In this document: positions 23,386 through 33,455 of the stretch, piece by piece | Layout: every line of letters begins with the position of its first letter | How positions within the stretch are numbered: the first letter of the stretch is position 1 | Assembly (NCBI GenBank): GCA_029948255.1 | Contig: JALIZF010001810.1 | Coordinates: 516,001-580,000, forward strand | From: Telmatactis stephensoni | Lineage: Eukaryota > Cnidaria > Anthozoa > Actiniaria > Isophelliidae | DNA: 64,000 nt | Direction of reading: 5' to 3' | Program-made: the position numbers and the translations under genes | Notes under the pieces: generated by a model | What the model saw: only the letters and a program-made list of their open reading frames with translations | What the model was told of the DNA's origin: nothing | Database searches by the model: none

Positions 23386-23480
23386 ATTACATGGCCGAGC
23401 GGATATATGGAATTTATCTTCGAGTGTTGAGAAATATATCGCACGAGTGAGCGATCCACATCTCCAAGCGGTCATGTAAT
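23386..23480. repeat. Inverted repeat after GT92 copy 1
   Basis: ATTACATGGCCGAGCGG and CCAAGCGGTCATGTAAT ends, just past the stop codon at 23365, so it is probably in the 3' UTR. Confidence 0.6.
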
Positions 23481-23490
23481 TTACTTTTTA

Positions 23491-23934
23491 GAGTGATTTT
23501 CACCGGACTGTGAAATAGTTACTAAGCTAATAGACACTAATAGACTCTGCACCCATTGTTTTCTTTTGTTGCAATACAACTATTAGACACTATTAAACAC
23601 TGACTATTAGTAATTAGTATTCACCAACATAAGGGCTATTACAAATCCTGCATTCTGATTGACTCCCTAACCTCGGGCTATTGGTGATAGCCCGAGTTGA
23701 GAGGAAGCGCGAGTAATAATATCAATAAAACATTTTTCTCTCTTTGTTTTGTTTAGTCTCATTCACCTTTGGCCCAATATGTTAGTGAATACTAAAACAA
23801 TTAGACCTCTCGGCCTCATGGACTACGAGTTTGAATAGCCCATTCGGCCTACGGCCTCATGGGTTATTGACTCGTAGTCCATTCGGCCTCGAGGTCTAAT
23901 TGTTAATTGTTTCACAGTCCGATGAAAATCACTC
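23491..23934. mobile_element. 444-bp TA-flanked element with nested fold-back
   Basis: Ends GAGTGATTTTCACCGGACTG and CAGTCCGATGAAAATCACTC, flanked by TA. The ends resemble the GAGTAGATTTCG family. Inside, ATTAGACCTCTCGGCC...GGCCTCGAGGTCTAAT forms a second fold-back. No protein is encoded. Confidence 0.7.
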
Positions 23935-25173
23935 TATCATATGACAATCAGTGGTAGAGTATAAATATTAAAAGTGTGCAACATAAATAGTACTAAATAG
24001 TGCTAAATCATGCAAATTCTCTTAGTGCAAAGTATTGCACACTTTTAATTTAGTGTTTGTAAACACAGATTTTCTCTTTTTAAAGTTTTACCTCAATCAC
24101 CATTAACTTATATGAATGCGCACCGACTGACAGCTCCCGAGAACAGTTAAACATTTGAATGTTTTTGAAGATTTATTTACTTTTATCTTGTCACAAAAAT
24201 TGCAATAAATATCACTTCAGCAAAATCAAATGAACAATCAATCTTTGCTTTAAGCTTTGATATTTCATAAAATGCCATGAATAATTTCAACGACAAAGCA
24301 GCGAGTCATCGACTCTCGCGTTTAACTGGCCGAGTTTGTCATAACCTGCCTATTTCTTCAATGAACATGAATGAAAACAATTCAATTGTACTGTTAATTT
24401 TCACAAAGAATTATAAAAAACTGTGCTCAACCACAGGCACCCCAGGCTCTGTTTTAGAGAGGGCGTTTTACGCGCGCGCGATGATTATTAGTTTGGGCTA
24501 CCTGTGTCGATTGTCAATTTTAATAAGACCATTGGGGAAAAACAAAACTCACGAAAACATCAATAAATTTCAACAAACTGAAACAAAATGTCTCTTCGTG
24601 CCTTCCGCTGGACGGTATCACCGTGGGCTCTGGGGACGAGAATGCCCTCTTGGGGGTTCCTGTGAGAGCTCGAGAACCGATGAAAAAGAATGATTCAAAA
24701 AACACTCTAAAACGCGCACAAATGCGCTCAAAAACCTGCCCAAAAGGTTCATAAAGATCCAATCTACAATCTTTGCCAAAAAGAGTTGGTCCGATGTGAA
24801 AATGTTAGGGACTCATTATATAATGCACTTTGTGCTTGTATTTGTGCATCTCCCGCCCCTCTTATCAATGTTGATGGTTGCTTTAGAGTGTGCTTGACTG
24901 AGTTTAGACTGGTAGGTGCACTCCAACATTGAAAAGGGGGAGTGGGGGCAATAACAGGAAAATTGCATTGCGCGCGCTCTAAAGACAAATCGTGCCAACC
25001 ATTCTGGCAAGGATGGTAGTTAAATAAGAGACATTTTGTTTGAGTTTGTTGAAATTTATTGATTTTTTCGTAAGTTTTTCGGCTTATCTCATACGGTAAT
25101 AAACGTGCGCCGTCTTGGACTTGCAGTTTGAATTTTTGTCATCCAGGCTAGACCAGAGTTAATGGACCATCTC
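23935..25173. other. Intergenic stretch GT92 copy 1 to GPCR
   Basis: A small inverted repeat at about 23970-24050 (ATTAAAAGTGTGCAA ... TTGCACACTTTTAAT) and otherwise non-coding sequence. The 138-codon frame at 24277 has no recognisable domain and is left out. Confidence 0.5.
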
Positions 25174-26325
25174 TTATGAACTGTCCGTTGCTGGACAACT
25201 TTCTTTTGCAATGTTGTCTCTTGCCTCTCTTGTGACTATCCCAGTCAGCACCGCCATATTGCAGTGCAGTTCTTGTATGTTATTATTGATGGATTGCAAT
25301 TGGCAACCTCGTTCCCAGGGCCCTCTTCTCTCGGAAAAGACCCTGGGAACGAGGTTGTGCAATTGGATCCTACGATTACGTGGGCAACAAGAACAAAAAG
25401 AAGAACGCACGTATTTCACGAGTTGCGTACGGAATTGGCGGGAAATCGTACCGTACACAAGTGGATTGCAACAACTATGGAAAAGTAAAAGTACGTCTGA
25501 AAAAAGGAAGATATCATTGGCCAGATGGATATTCTCAAAAACAACCCAACTCAACCAAGAAATATGTCCTGGCAAAGTTAAGACTGTGTACAGCATTACA
25601 ATAATCACCGAGATTTTCAGCACTTCTCTATCTTGCTTACGTTTTTGAGCCAGTTGAAGATGATTTCCTTGGCCTAGTCCACAATGTGGAATTTTGTGGC
25701 GTTTAAGATACAAGACAATTTTAGTGTAGCAGATAGTGATAATGGTCAAAGGAACTGGATACTGTACCACGAATAATGTAATTGTGTAGACTTTGTTCAT
25801 CATCTGTGATGGCCAGCTTTCGTAACAATATCCTTTCTCATCGATTTGCTCTACAACGTACAGCGGTATGAAGATCACATGACTCCAAACCCAAATCCCA
25901 ACGATTGTTCCATAGATCACCTTTCTTCCCGGCTTAAACTTTAAAGTGTTTAAAATGGCTTTGAATCGAAAAATTGCAATAGCAGTTACTGTGTACATGC
26001 TCACAGTGGAAGAGATAGAATACATAAGCCAGACGATCTTACAATAAAGAACTGTTTTTGCATGATTTTTACCGTATTTCAGACTTATATAATGCACCAG
26101 GAAAATCAGGTCTGCGATGCTCAAGTTCCCAATAAAGTATTCATAAGGTGCTCTTGTTATTGTCTTACGTTGTTTCAAGATGAGAAGGACAAGTGAATTT
26201 CCAAGGACTCCCACAATAAATATGAAGACAGTTACAGCCAGTTTGATTTTCCATTGCAGACTTTTCACATTGCTGGATGTCGCATTTGTGGTGTTAGATA
26301 TCTTAATGTTGTTGGTCCAGTTCAT
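25174..26325 (-). CDS. Rhodopsin-class GPCR (peptide/amine-like orphan)
   Basis: Intronless seven-helix receptor of 383 codons at the plasma membrane. The N-terminus has three N-glycosylation sequons (NWT, NTT, NAT). Landmarks: GNSLVLLIL in TM1, LSIADLIF in TM2, a disulfide cysteine before TM3 (YCKIVWLMY), W in TM4 (GIWVWSHV), P in TM5 (QYPVPLTI) and CCNPLVY in TM7, followed by the helix-8 region ISRQFRTQLV. The usual DRY at the end of TM3 is replaced by FRF, and the TM6 FxxCWxP motif by YTVLTLPGH, so activation may differ from standard class A receptors. Residues about 323-341 come from a 54-bp palindromic transposon, so the last 60 residues are recent. Ligand is unknown; a neuropeptide-type receptor is the best guess. 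Flanked by two GT92 genes. Confidence 0.88.
   Translation of the reverse strand: MNWTNNIKISNTTNATSSNVKSLQWKIKLAVTVFIFIVGVLGNSLVLLILKQRKTITRAPYEYFIGNLSIADLIFLVHYISLKYGKNHAKTVLYCKIVWLMYSISSTVSMYTVTAIAIFRFKAILNTLKFKPGRKVIYGTIVGIWVWSHVIFIPLYVVEQIDEKGYCYESWPSQMMNKVYTITLFVVQYPVPLTIITICYTKIVLYLKRHKIPHCGLGQGNHLQLAQKRKQDREVLKISVIIVMLYTVLTLPGHISWLSWVVFENIHLANDIFLFSDVLLLFHSCCNPLVYGTISRQFRTQLVKYVRSSFCSCCPRNRRIQLHNLVPRVFSERRGPWERGCQLQSINNNIQELHCNMAVLTGIVTREARDNIAKESCPATDSS
25304..25357. mobile_element. 54-bp palindromic MITE inside the GPCR tail
   Basis: CAACCTCGTTCCCAGGG...CCCTGGGAACGAGGTTG, flanked by TGCAATTGG at 25295-25303 and 25358-25366 (perfect 9-bp duplication). It is read in frame by the GPCR gene as NLVPRVFSERRGPWERGC. 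Confidence 0.9.
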
Positions 26326-26702
26326 ATTGGGCTCTTTGTTTTACAAAATTTAGTGTGGTGTTTCTTTGTGGCTGATCTGATAGACTTGTATGGATATAGA
26401 GTTTCCGCGGCGAGGAGAACGACGCACTGTAGGTTCGAAATTTAAGACCATTTATAAAGCTTAAATGTCTAAATGTAGTTTGCCTATGTGATTGATGGTT
26501 TGGTTGTAAATTACTCAAATTCGTATACGGGCATCTGGCTCACAAATGTAAAATTAAGAAATACGTTTTGGAACATTTTAGTTAGAACAGCTGTCTGAAA
26601 AACTAAGAGAATATATCTTAATGAGCTTAAGACTCATCAAGCAATTATTCCGAGTCTAAATCAAAGATTACAAATAGAGAAAAACTAAGTCGAAGACTAA
26701 AA

Positions 26703-26799
26703 GTTATACCAATAGGTGACAAAAGTGAAGGGTTAATTTTATCAACTAGTCACTAGTTGATAAAATTAACCCTTCACTTTTGTCACCTATTGGTATAAC
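26703..26799. repeat. Perfect 97-bp palindrome
   Basis: Arms 26703-26750 and 26752-26799 (48 bp each) are exact complements around one C. It lies about 380 bp upstream of the GPCR start. No clear target duplication. Confidence 0.9.
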
Positions 26800-27398
26800 A
26801 GTGTAAGAGTATCTGTAAAGTAAACCCATATATGAAAGAAATTCGTGATAGAAGTTGACTAGGGCCCGTAGCCAGCTGGTGTATATGCAAAAATAGGTGC
26901 TATCCTATAAGGCTATACGTGTCATTAAAGTTATCTTAGTAATAATGATGCGGTACGAACAGTTGAGCAATGTCAAATAGTAGACGGGAAGTCTAACGCA
27001 TGGTTCCTGTTCGGCTTGCCCATATGATTAAAGATATTTAAACAGTTGATGGCTTAATTAAATTGTCAGTATCTGGTTTCGTAGATTAATTAATAATCAT
27101 TTCTAATTGTCAATCATATTTCTCTGAACGCAACTTAAATTTAAGTTATCGATTAGTTATCGATTTGGTCTTTCATAACACCTACAGTCGTATGAATTTC
27201 TCTCTAAATGAACCTTTGGTGAATACTGTTGAATTATGGTTTTATCAAAACCCTGACCTTCAGTTATGTATTTGCTTTTCATAGTCTATTTATCAGTTTA
27301 TACTCATTCACAGTTTTTTTCTTTTTCTGTCTGTTATCTCTCTCTCTTTTAGTTAACAACTAATTTGGATTTTGAGACAGGGAGGAAAAAAAAAAAAA

Positions 27399-27486
27399 GG
27401 CTCCAGGCAGGTTTCGAACCCGGTTCTTACATCTGCTCACTTGCTTCACAGTTCAAGGGTTTTCCAACTGCGCCACGGGATCGCAT
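27399..27486 (-). mobile_element. tRNA-like sequence with T-run terminator
   Basis: In reverse: A box GTGGCGCAGTTGG, B box CCGGGTTCGAAACC, then a run of T as for Pol III termination. The acceptor arms do not pair well, so it is tRNA-derived rather than a tRNA gene. A second split pair of boxes lies at 27556-27575 and 27781-27796. Confidence 0.5.
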
Positions 27487-28330
27487 AATTTGCACAACAA
27501 TAGATAGCCAATTCACACGATACACTAGGTTATTTTGTTCTCCAAATCCCTCAGTAGACCAGTTAGTCTAGTGGTAAGGTGCAGTCATTTACGGCCTAGG
27601 ATCCGACTGTTTCCTCCCTCTTTGACTGCGAAGCTCGCTGCGTTCTACCGATAGCGCGGAAGGGGCCGAAATCTCCATCCTATACGTAACATGCGATGAT
27701 TCAGCGTTTGTCTGGATGCATGGTCGGGGTTTTTTTTTGTTTGTTTTTGTATAAAATTAGCATACTAATTTCTTTGGCTAACGGGTTCGAGTCCTGCCTG
27801 CGCCAACAACTTTTTCTTTTTTTCTTTTTTTCCTGTTTTTAATGGATTTCTGTTTCTCTTCTCTAATTTTTCTTGGCTTGAAATTCTGGTTTTCAATGAA
27901 GAAAACCGCATAAATTCTTAACATTAGCTTCCTTTCAAATTTTGCGTAATTAAGAAAAACAAATTCCCTGAAATAAGAGTTATCGAAAAAAATCTTTAGT
28001 TCCACTTTCCAAAAGCCAGCTGGACCTCTGATACTTATACAGGACATTGAAACACTCCCTAATCCCAGCCGAATATGGTGGAAATCGAACCTCCAATATG
28101 CTGGCGATGGGCTGTCAAACCCACTTCGATCATGCTGGCCGTCGGGCGGCCGTGTCTAGTAATTTTTTGTAAAATTGTTTCCTTTAGATTTTCCCAAATC
28201 ATATCTTCGAGCTTAATTTTGAGCGCGGGCTGGGCAGCATGCTATGGCACGGGGAAAAAACAGAAAAGTACCTGGAGAAAAAAGCCTCAACGCGAAAAAG
28301 CCTCAACTGACGTTCTAGCGAGAACTGGAA

Positions 28331-28469
28331 TAGTCCAGACGCTGGGCCCTCCTTCGCCGCTCCTCTTTTTTATTTGGGCTTCATGTGTCGCGGAAAGCAG
28401 GGTCCTCCGCGACACAGGAAGCCCAAATAAAAAAGAGGAGCGGCGAAGGAGGGCCTAGCGTCTGGACTA
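28331..28469. mobile_element. Nearly perfect fold-back with 9-bp target duplication
   Basis: 139 bp; arms of 64 bp with two mismatches and an 11-base loop. Flanked by GAACTGGAA at 28322-28330 and 28470-28478. Subterminal GGGCTTC-TGTGTCGCGGA. A young Mutator-type MITE. Confidence 0.88.
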
Positions 28470-28721
28470 GAACTGGAACGTCAACCATAACGGCGCACAC
28501 ACGAACAAACACGAACGCGTGAAGCACCATTGCTTATTAGTTGTGCTATTTATTCATATTTGTGTTCTAGTAAAATGCTTGTAAAGCAGAACAGGGGATG
28601 ATTTTACAATTCCCAGTGAAACAAAAGAGTAATGAAAAGCATTTCTTGTTCGTGCAATTTTCTTAAAAATATAGTTATATATATTTATAAATGTACATTG
28701 AAACTTGATTTAATTTGTCAT

Positions 28722-30203
28722 TTAATTATTTGTTTTTATTTTCAAACGTTCAAGAACAGTTTCAACATTCTCCTGTAATTTTGGGGTAAAGCGTTGCATG
28801 GTGTCATCAGCAACAAGGTGACCACAAACACTACCTATGCCATATGCAGAGGTGCACTTTCTGTAATGAAACAACAGACCTAGTTTATCGTCCACCTTGC
28901 TCATGCTTAACTGCTGACTTGTTGCCTTACTGATGTGATGAATTCCCATCTCAAATACTTTTTGTGGATCCACAATACACTTGGACCATGCTGGAAGTTT
29001 GTCACTGGTTCTGTGGTTTATTCGCACTGTGTTGAGCTTACTACGTTTTCCAGGGATACGAGCATTAAGGCTGAATATCACACAATCAAAGCAATGGCCA
29101 CTCAACTCTTCTTTATGGATGTCTTTTAGTAGAAAAGGCACTGAAGGGTGTTTCAATGGTACAATAAACTCATCAATGTCATTGAATGCTACAAATTTTG
29201 ACAATGCTTTGTTTCTATAGAGACAATCTTGTATTGCAAGTACTTGACCATAATACCACAGTTGATGAATGTTTGAGGTCATATGCTCTGGTAAATTCCA
29301 TGACATTAGGGTAACAATCCCTTTTTCCTCATAATACGTCAACAGTGCTTTGAGTTGACTATCAATTTGATAGTCGTAGAATGTAAAGTGTGTTGCACCT
29401 AAGATCAAGTTAAGCTCAATAAACTCTGTAACTCTATATAAGGATGCAGTACCTTCACCTCTTAAGGGAGGAAGGCAAACAGAATATACATGTTTGGTAG
29501 AACCTCTTTCTGCCGTCACAGAAACCAAAGGAATTTGTAGCTGTTCACTGAAATTATTTTCACTTATTTGTACAGTTAAATCTATAAAATGAGACGTGAC
29601 ATCAAAACATTCTGGTACCACACATGATGCGATGAATCCCCCATATTGGCGACCGTGGTTTTCATTATTTGTATAGTAAACAGCAATTTTTGATGGACAT
29701 TGACAACTTTCTGGCTTATCTGTACAGTAGTTGCAAACTATTGTGGGTTGACTGTGTTTACCACTCAATACAATGAACCTTATTATTGGCTTATTGTCGC
29801 TAGATTGTTGTTCAAGAAATGCTGAGTAGATGTAAGTGTCTTTGAAAAGTTTTCGGAAATATCCTGTTTTATAACCGTTTTTTGCAGCGTTTTGAAGGTC
29901 TATCGGTGCTTTTCTTTGATCGTACTTGGTAACAATCTGTTGAGGGTTTGTGGATGGTTTCTTTTCCTCCTGTTTGTTGGCAGAGGGTAGCTGGTTTCTT
30001 TGTGCATCTTTCTGATCGTGATCCTCCATATTTACAACTTGTGGAACAAAATTGCGGGACCATATCCATTGGACATTTGCACTTTCCAGTTCCCAGTGAA
30101 CAATCAACAAAGTCACTACAAATCCAATAACAGACGCTACAAATACTTTAAGTTTAAAACGCATTATTTGTAACGAAATGCTGGAATGCAAAGTTTTGAT
30201 CAT
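28722..30203 (-). CDS. GT92 (DUF23) family glycosyltransferase, copy 2
   Basis: Single-exon gene on the minus strand, 493 codons from the first ATG, or 480 from the second (30164), whose MRFKLK matches copy 1; the second start is preferred. It has a type II signal anchor (VIGFVVTLLIVHWEL) followed by a short stem. The catalytic region follows copy 1 closely: LGATHFTFYDYQID, WYYGQVLAIQDC, FNDIDEFIVPLKHPSVP and GLLFHYRKC. FYDYQID keeps the acidic residue that copy 1 lacks. It faces away from MMS19, whose start codon is about 80-120 bp away, so the two probably share a promoter. The inverted copy 1 lies about 5.4 kb to the left with the GPCR between them, which points to a local inverted duplication. 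Confidence 0.88.
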   Translation of the reverse strand: MIKTLHSSISLQIMRFKLKVFVASVIGFVVTLLIVHWELESANVQWIWSRNFVPQVVNMEDHDQKDAQRNQLPSANKQEEKKPSTNPQQIVTKYDQRKAPIDLQNAAKNGYKTGYFRKLFKDTYIYSAFLEQQSSDNKPIIRFIVLSGKHSQPTIVCNYCTDKPESCQCPSKIAVYYTNNENHGRQYGGFIASCVVPECFDVTSHFIDLTVQISENNFSEQLQIPLVSVTAERGSTKHVYSVCLPPLRGEGTASLYRVTEFIELNLILGATHFTFYDYQIDSQLKALLTYYEEKGIVTLMSWNLPEHMTSNIHQLWYYGQVLAIQDCLYRNKALSKFVAFNDIDEFIVPLKHPSVPFLLKDIHKEELSGHCFDCVIFSLNARIPGKRSKLNTVRINHRTSDKLPAWSKCIVDPQKVFEMGIHHISKATSQQLSMSKVDDKLGLLFHYRKCTSAYGIGSVCGHLVADDTMQRFTPKLQENVETVLERLKIKTNN

Positions 30204-30293
30204 CCAAATACTTGTTTATGCCAGGCGTTCCACGTCATGGCAGATAAAGCCTGGGTATGACGAAACACGTGGGTAGTTCAAAATGGCGGCCAT
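30204..30293. promoter_or_regulatory. Shared divergent promoter of GT92 copy 2 and MMS19
   Basis: Only 79 bp (118 bp if the second GT92 ATG is used) separate the two start codons. The stretch holds a CRE-like CACGTCA (30231-30237), an E-box CACGTG (30266-30271) and, overlapping the MMS19 start codon, AAAATGGCGGCCAT (30280-30293), which fits the YY1 consensus. No TATA box is seen. YY1 sites over the initiator ATG are known from TATA-less housekeeping promoters. Confidence 0.55.
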
Positions 30294-33200
30294 CAGTGGG
30301 TTAGAGTTGTACATGAAAAATGAAGATAATACAGCAAATCAACACTTAACAGCAATCGTAAGAGGTATGCATAGCAATGCTTAAGTATTAACTTACCTTG
30401 ATATGGTGTTAAACTATAAAATATGTTTTTGCATCTAGATATATACGAGCACAAGACAACTGTGCTGAAAGTGGTTGAAGACCTTGGGTAACGACAATTT
30501 GTGTTTATACCATATAAAAACGTTGTTTTGTCGCTAATTTACGACCCTTTGCATGCATTAGATGCTATCTGACGGACGTCAATGTAGAACATCGCTGTAG
30601 ATCTGTGCAGCTATTGTCAGCCATATTGCAAAGATTGGTGAACTTTAAATTGAATCAACAACAAGGTACCAGATTATGCAATACATGGGAAACTCTATAA
30701 AGCGGACACAAAAGGACCAAAAATTATTGTCTGTATTATCGAGGTGTCCATTTTATAGAGGTTTTGTGTACAAAGAAATGTATGGAGATTTGTACCATTG
30801 GAACATGGAGGTGTGTCTGCTACAGAGATATATGCCAAGACCCGTATTATTGAGGAGTTCATATTATAGAAGTGTCTGTATTCTAGAGGTGTCTGTATTT
30901 CTAGAGGTGTCTGTATTCTAGAGGTGTCTGTATTCTAGAGATGTCTGTATTCTAGAGGTGTCTGTATTCTAGAGGTGTCTGTATTCTAGAGGTGTCTGTA
31001 TTCTAGAGGTGTCTGTATTCTAGAGGTGTCTGTATTCTAGAGGTGTCTGTATTCTAGAGGTGTCTGTATTTCTAGAGGTGTCTGTATTCTAGAGGTGAAT
31101 TATTTATAACCTCTTCAGAACACCTCAATAATACAGACACCTCTAGAATATACTGAGACTTATATGGACACCTCTGTAATACAGATAATCAATTATTGAT
31201 TGTGTAATGAAAAGATATAATACAGAACTTTGCACAAGTTGCATAGTTGCATATAATAAAGTTGCACCAGACACCATGTGTCCACCTGTGCAATATTGCA
31301 GGAAATGTTGCAGAAGTAGAACTTGATATTGCATGCAACAGCTGCGGGGGTGGACACATGATGCAACACTATATTGTGCGTAATGTTGCAGAAAATATTG
31401 CATTGCCTTGAAGGACAATGAACAAGCAAACCCATGCTACTCAATTTTCTCCTTGTAGTTTTTTGACTAATATTGTTTTCTTATTACAAAGTTGAGGTTT
31501 TAGGTAATTTCTACTGTGACCGTCTTAAAGATCATTACTCTATTGCACCTTACTCTCTTCTTGGGTTGCAAGCTTTGGTAAGCATATCTTGTTCAAAACT
31601 CTAGCTGCATGTCCCTTAATAGTTTTTTTAGTAATCATGTTAACATTAATTATAGGCTGTCAATCAAGACTTACCAGGACAGATGGTTGTCAAGGCAATT
31701 CAATGCATCTTTGCAGAAATTAATACTCAGGTCAGTGTTAGGAGGAGGTCACCATGGCAACCCTGCCATAGTCCATCACCTCACACCCATTATACTTAAC
31801 ATATAATGGAAAGTGCCTACTTTAATTGTTGTAGTCCAAAATGAGGACAGGGATGAGTGGGACAACAGAGACTGTATTGCAGTAATCAGCAAAACACAAC
31901 AAACAATGGTCAGACAGCCTGATCTCTGGTAATCAGCAAAGGATGCCCAGTAGACTTGGCATGATTACATATAGCCCATGAACAAGCATCAGGGACCCTG
32001 ATCTGAGCTCTACACCAACTTAATGAAATACTGCCAGCAATGTCTCAAGTTTAACCTAGCCTAATTTTGGCACCATGTGCAATTTTATATGTGAATTACT
32101 GTTACTAAAATTTTTTGTTCTATGTACAGTCCTTGATGCAATCTGGTCGTTACACTGTGTATGGCTTATTAATGACATGTATGAATAAAAATCTTAAAGG
32201 TAATAGTTGTAGCTTGTCATTATACTGTGTATGACGTATTACTTGTGCATACAAAAAAATCCTAAAGGTACTGTGATAATAATAGTATTCATTGTAAAAA
32301 TTGTTTGTTTTTAGACCTACAAACTTTGGGTTCTGATTTTGTTTTTGGTTTTATCCAAGCAATGGATGGAGAAAAGGTAAGTTTGTACAGTGAACTTTTC
32401 ATCAAGCAAACCACCCTTTCTAAAAAGGACACATTTGCAAGGCAGAGGTCACCCAAGAGTGTCCATTTTAGAGATACAGTCAAACCTTTAGGGGTGGTAC
32501 CTTTAGTATTAGGTCCCTTCTCCTGATAAACTCTACATTTTTAACCTCCCATAAGTGGATTACTCTCTTGAGCGGAGTCCATTTCCTTGTCAGAAGGTGT
32601 TCTATTGCAGCTTACGTAAGGGAGGATGAATCCATATCTTGAAAGAGAGATATGATATTACTGGTTAAGGCCAAGTTCACATTAAAGTGAACTCCCTCTA
32701 AGGTGGGTACATTTGGGACCTGCCCTTAGTGTCCGCCTTAGAGAGGTGTCCCCCCTTAAAGGGAGTTTCATTACAAACAATATGGGGCAATTTAAAAGGC
32801 TGGTCCAGACAAATGTATCTACCCTAGAAAGACGTCCACCTTACAGGGGTGCCTGCAATGAGGGAGTTCCCATACACAGACTCAGGATTATATTTATCAC
32901 ATAGGTGTGAAAAAGTACATTACTGAGTCTGCATATTTTGTTTGTCCTTATGCTTAAATTGTTCTAGTTTAAATTAGGCTTAAAGGTTTCTCACAAATAA
33001 CTTTCTTTTGATAACTAGGATCCAAGGAATCTAGTGTTAGTGTTTCAACTTGTAACTAAACTAGTCAAACATTTCCCTATAGGTAAGTATCCATTTGAAA
33101 ACTGTGTTCAGGCATTAACATGGAAGTTTGTTGAGTACAATAAAAAACAATGGAAGTTTGTTGAGTACAAAATGCACCAGTTTTGATCTAAGCTGTGCTC

Positions 33201-33400
33201 TGTAATCAGATATGGGTCAGATGGTAGCTGCTACATGTGTGTGTGTAACTTATATAACTGTGTTCATAGTGAAAGTGCCTTTGTATACCTTCAACTCAAT
33301 CATGTTGACTTGCACCCTATGTAATTCAGACTTGTGCTCAAAGGAAGGGTGATGAGCTGCCCCAAATTTATTTCTTCCAAAGTATTTATTTATTTTAATT

Positions 33401-33455
<55 letters not shown>

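Larger units (their letters stand above)
26800..28721. other. Intergenic stretch GPCR to GT92 copy 2
   Basis: Two tRNA-like pieces (27399-27486; 27556-27796) and the fold-back at 28331-28469. No gene seen. Confidence 0.5.

Noticed and set aside
24277..24693. 138-codon frame between GT92 copy 1 and the GPCR
   Set aside because: No domain, low-complexity GCGCGCGC stretch, no supporting context.
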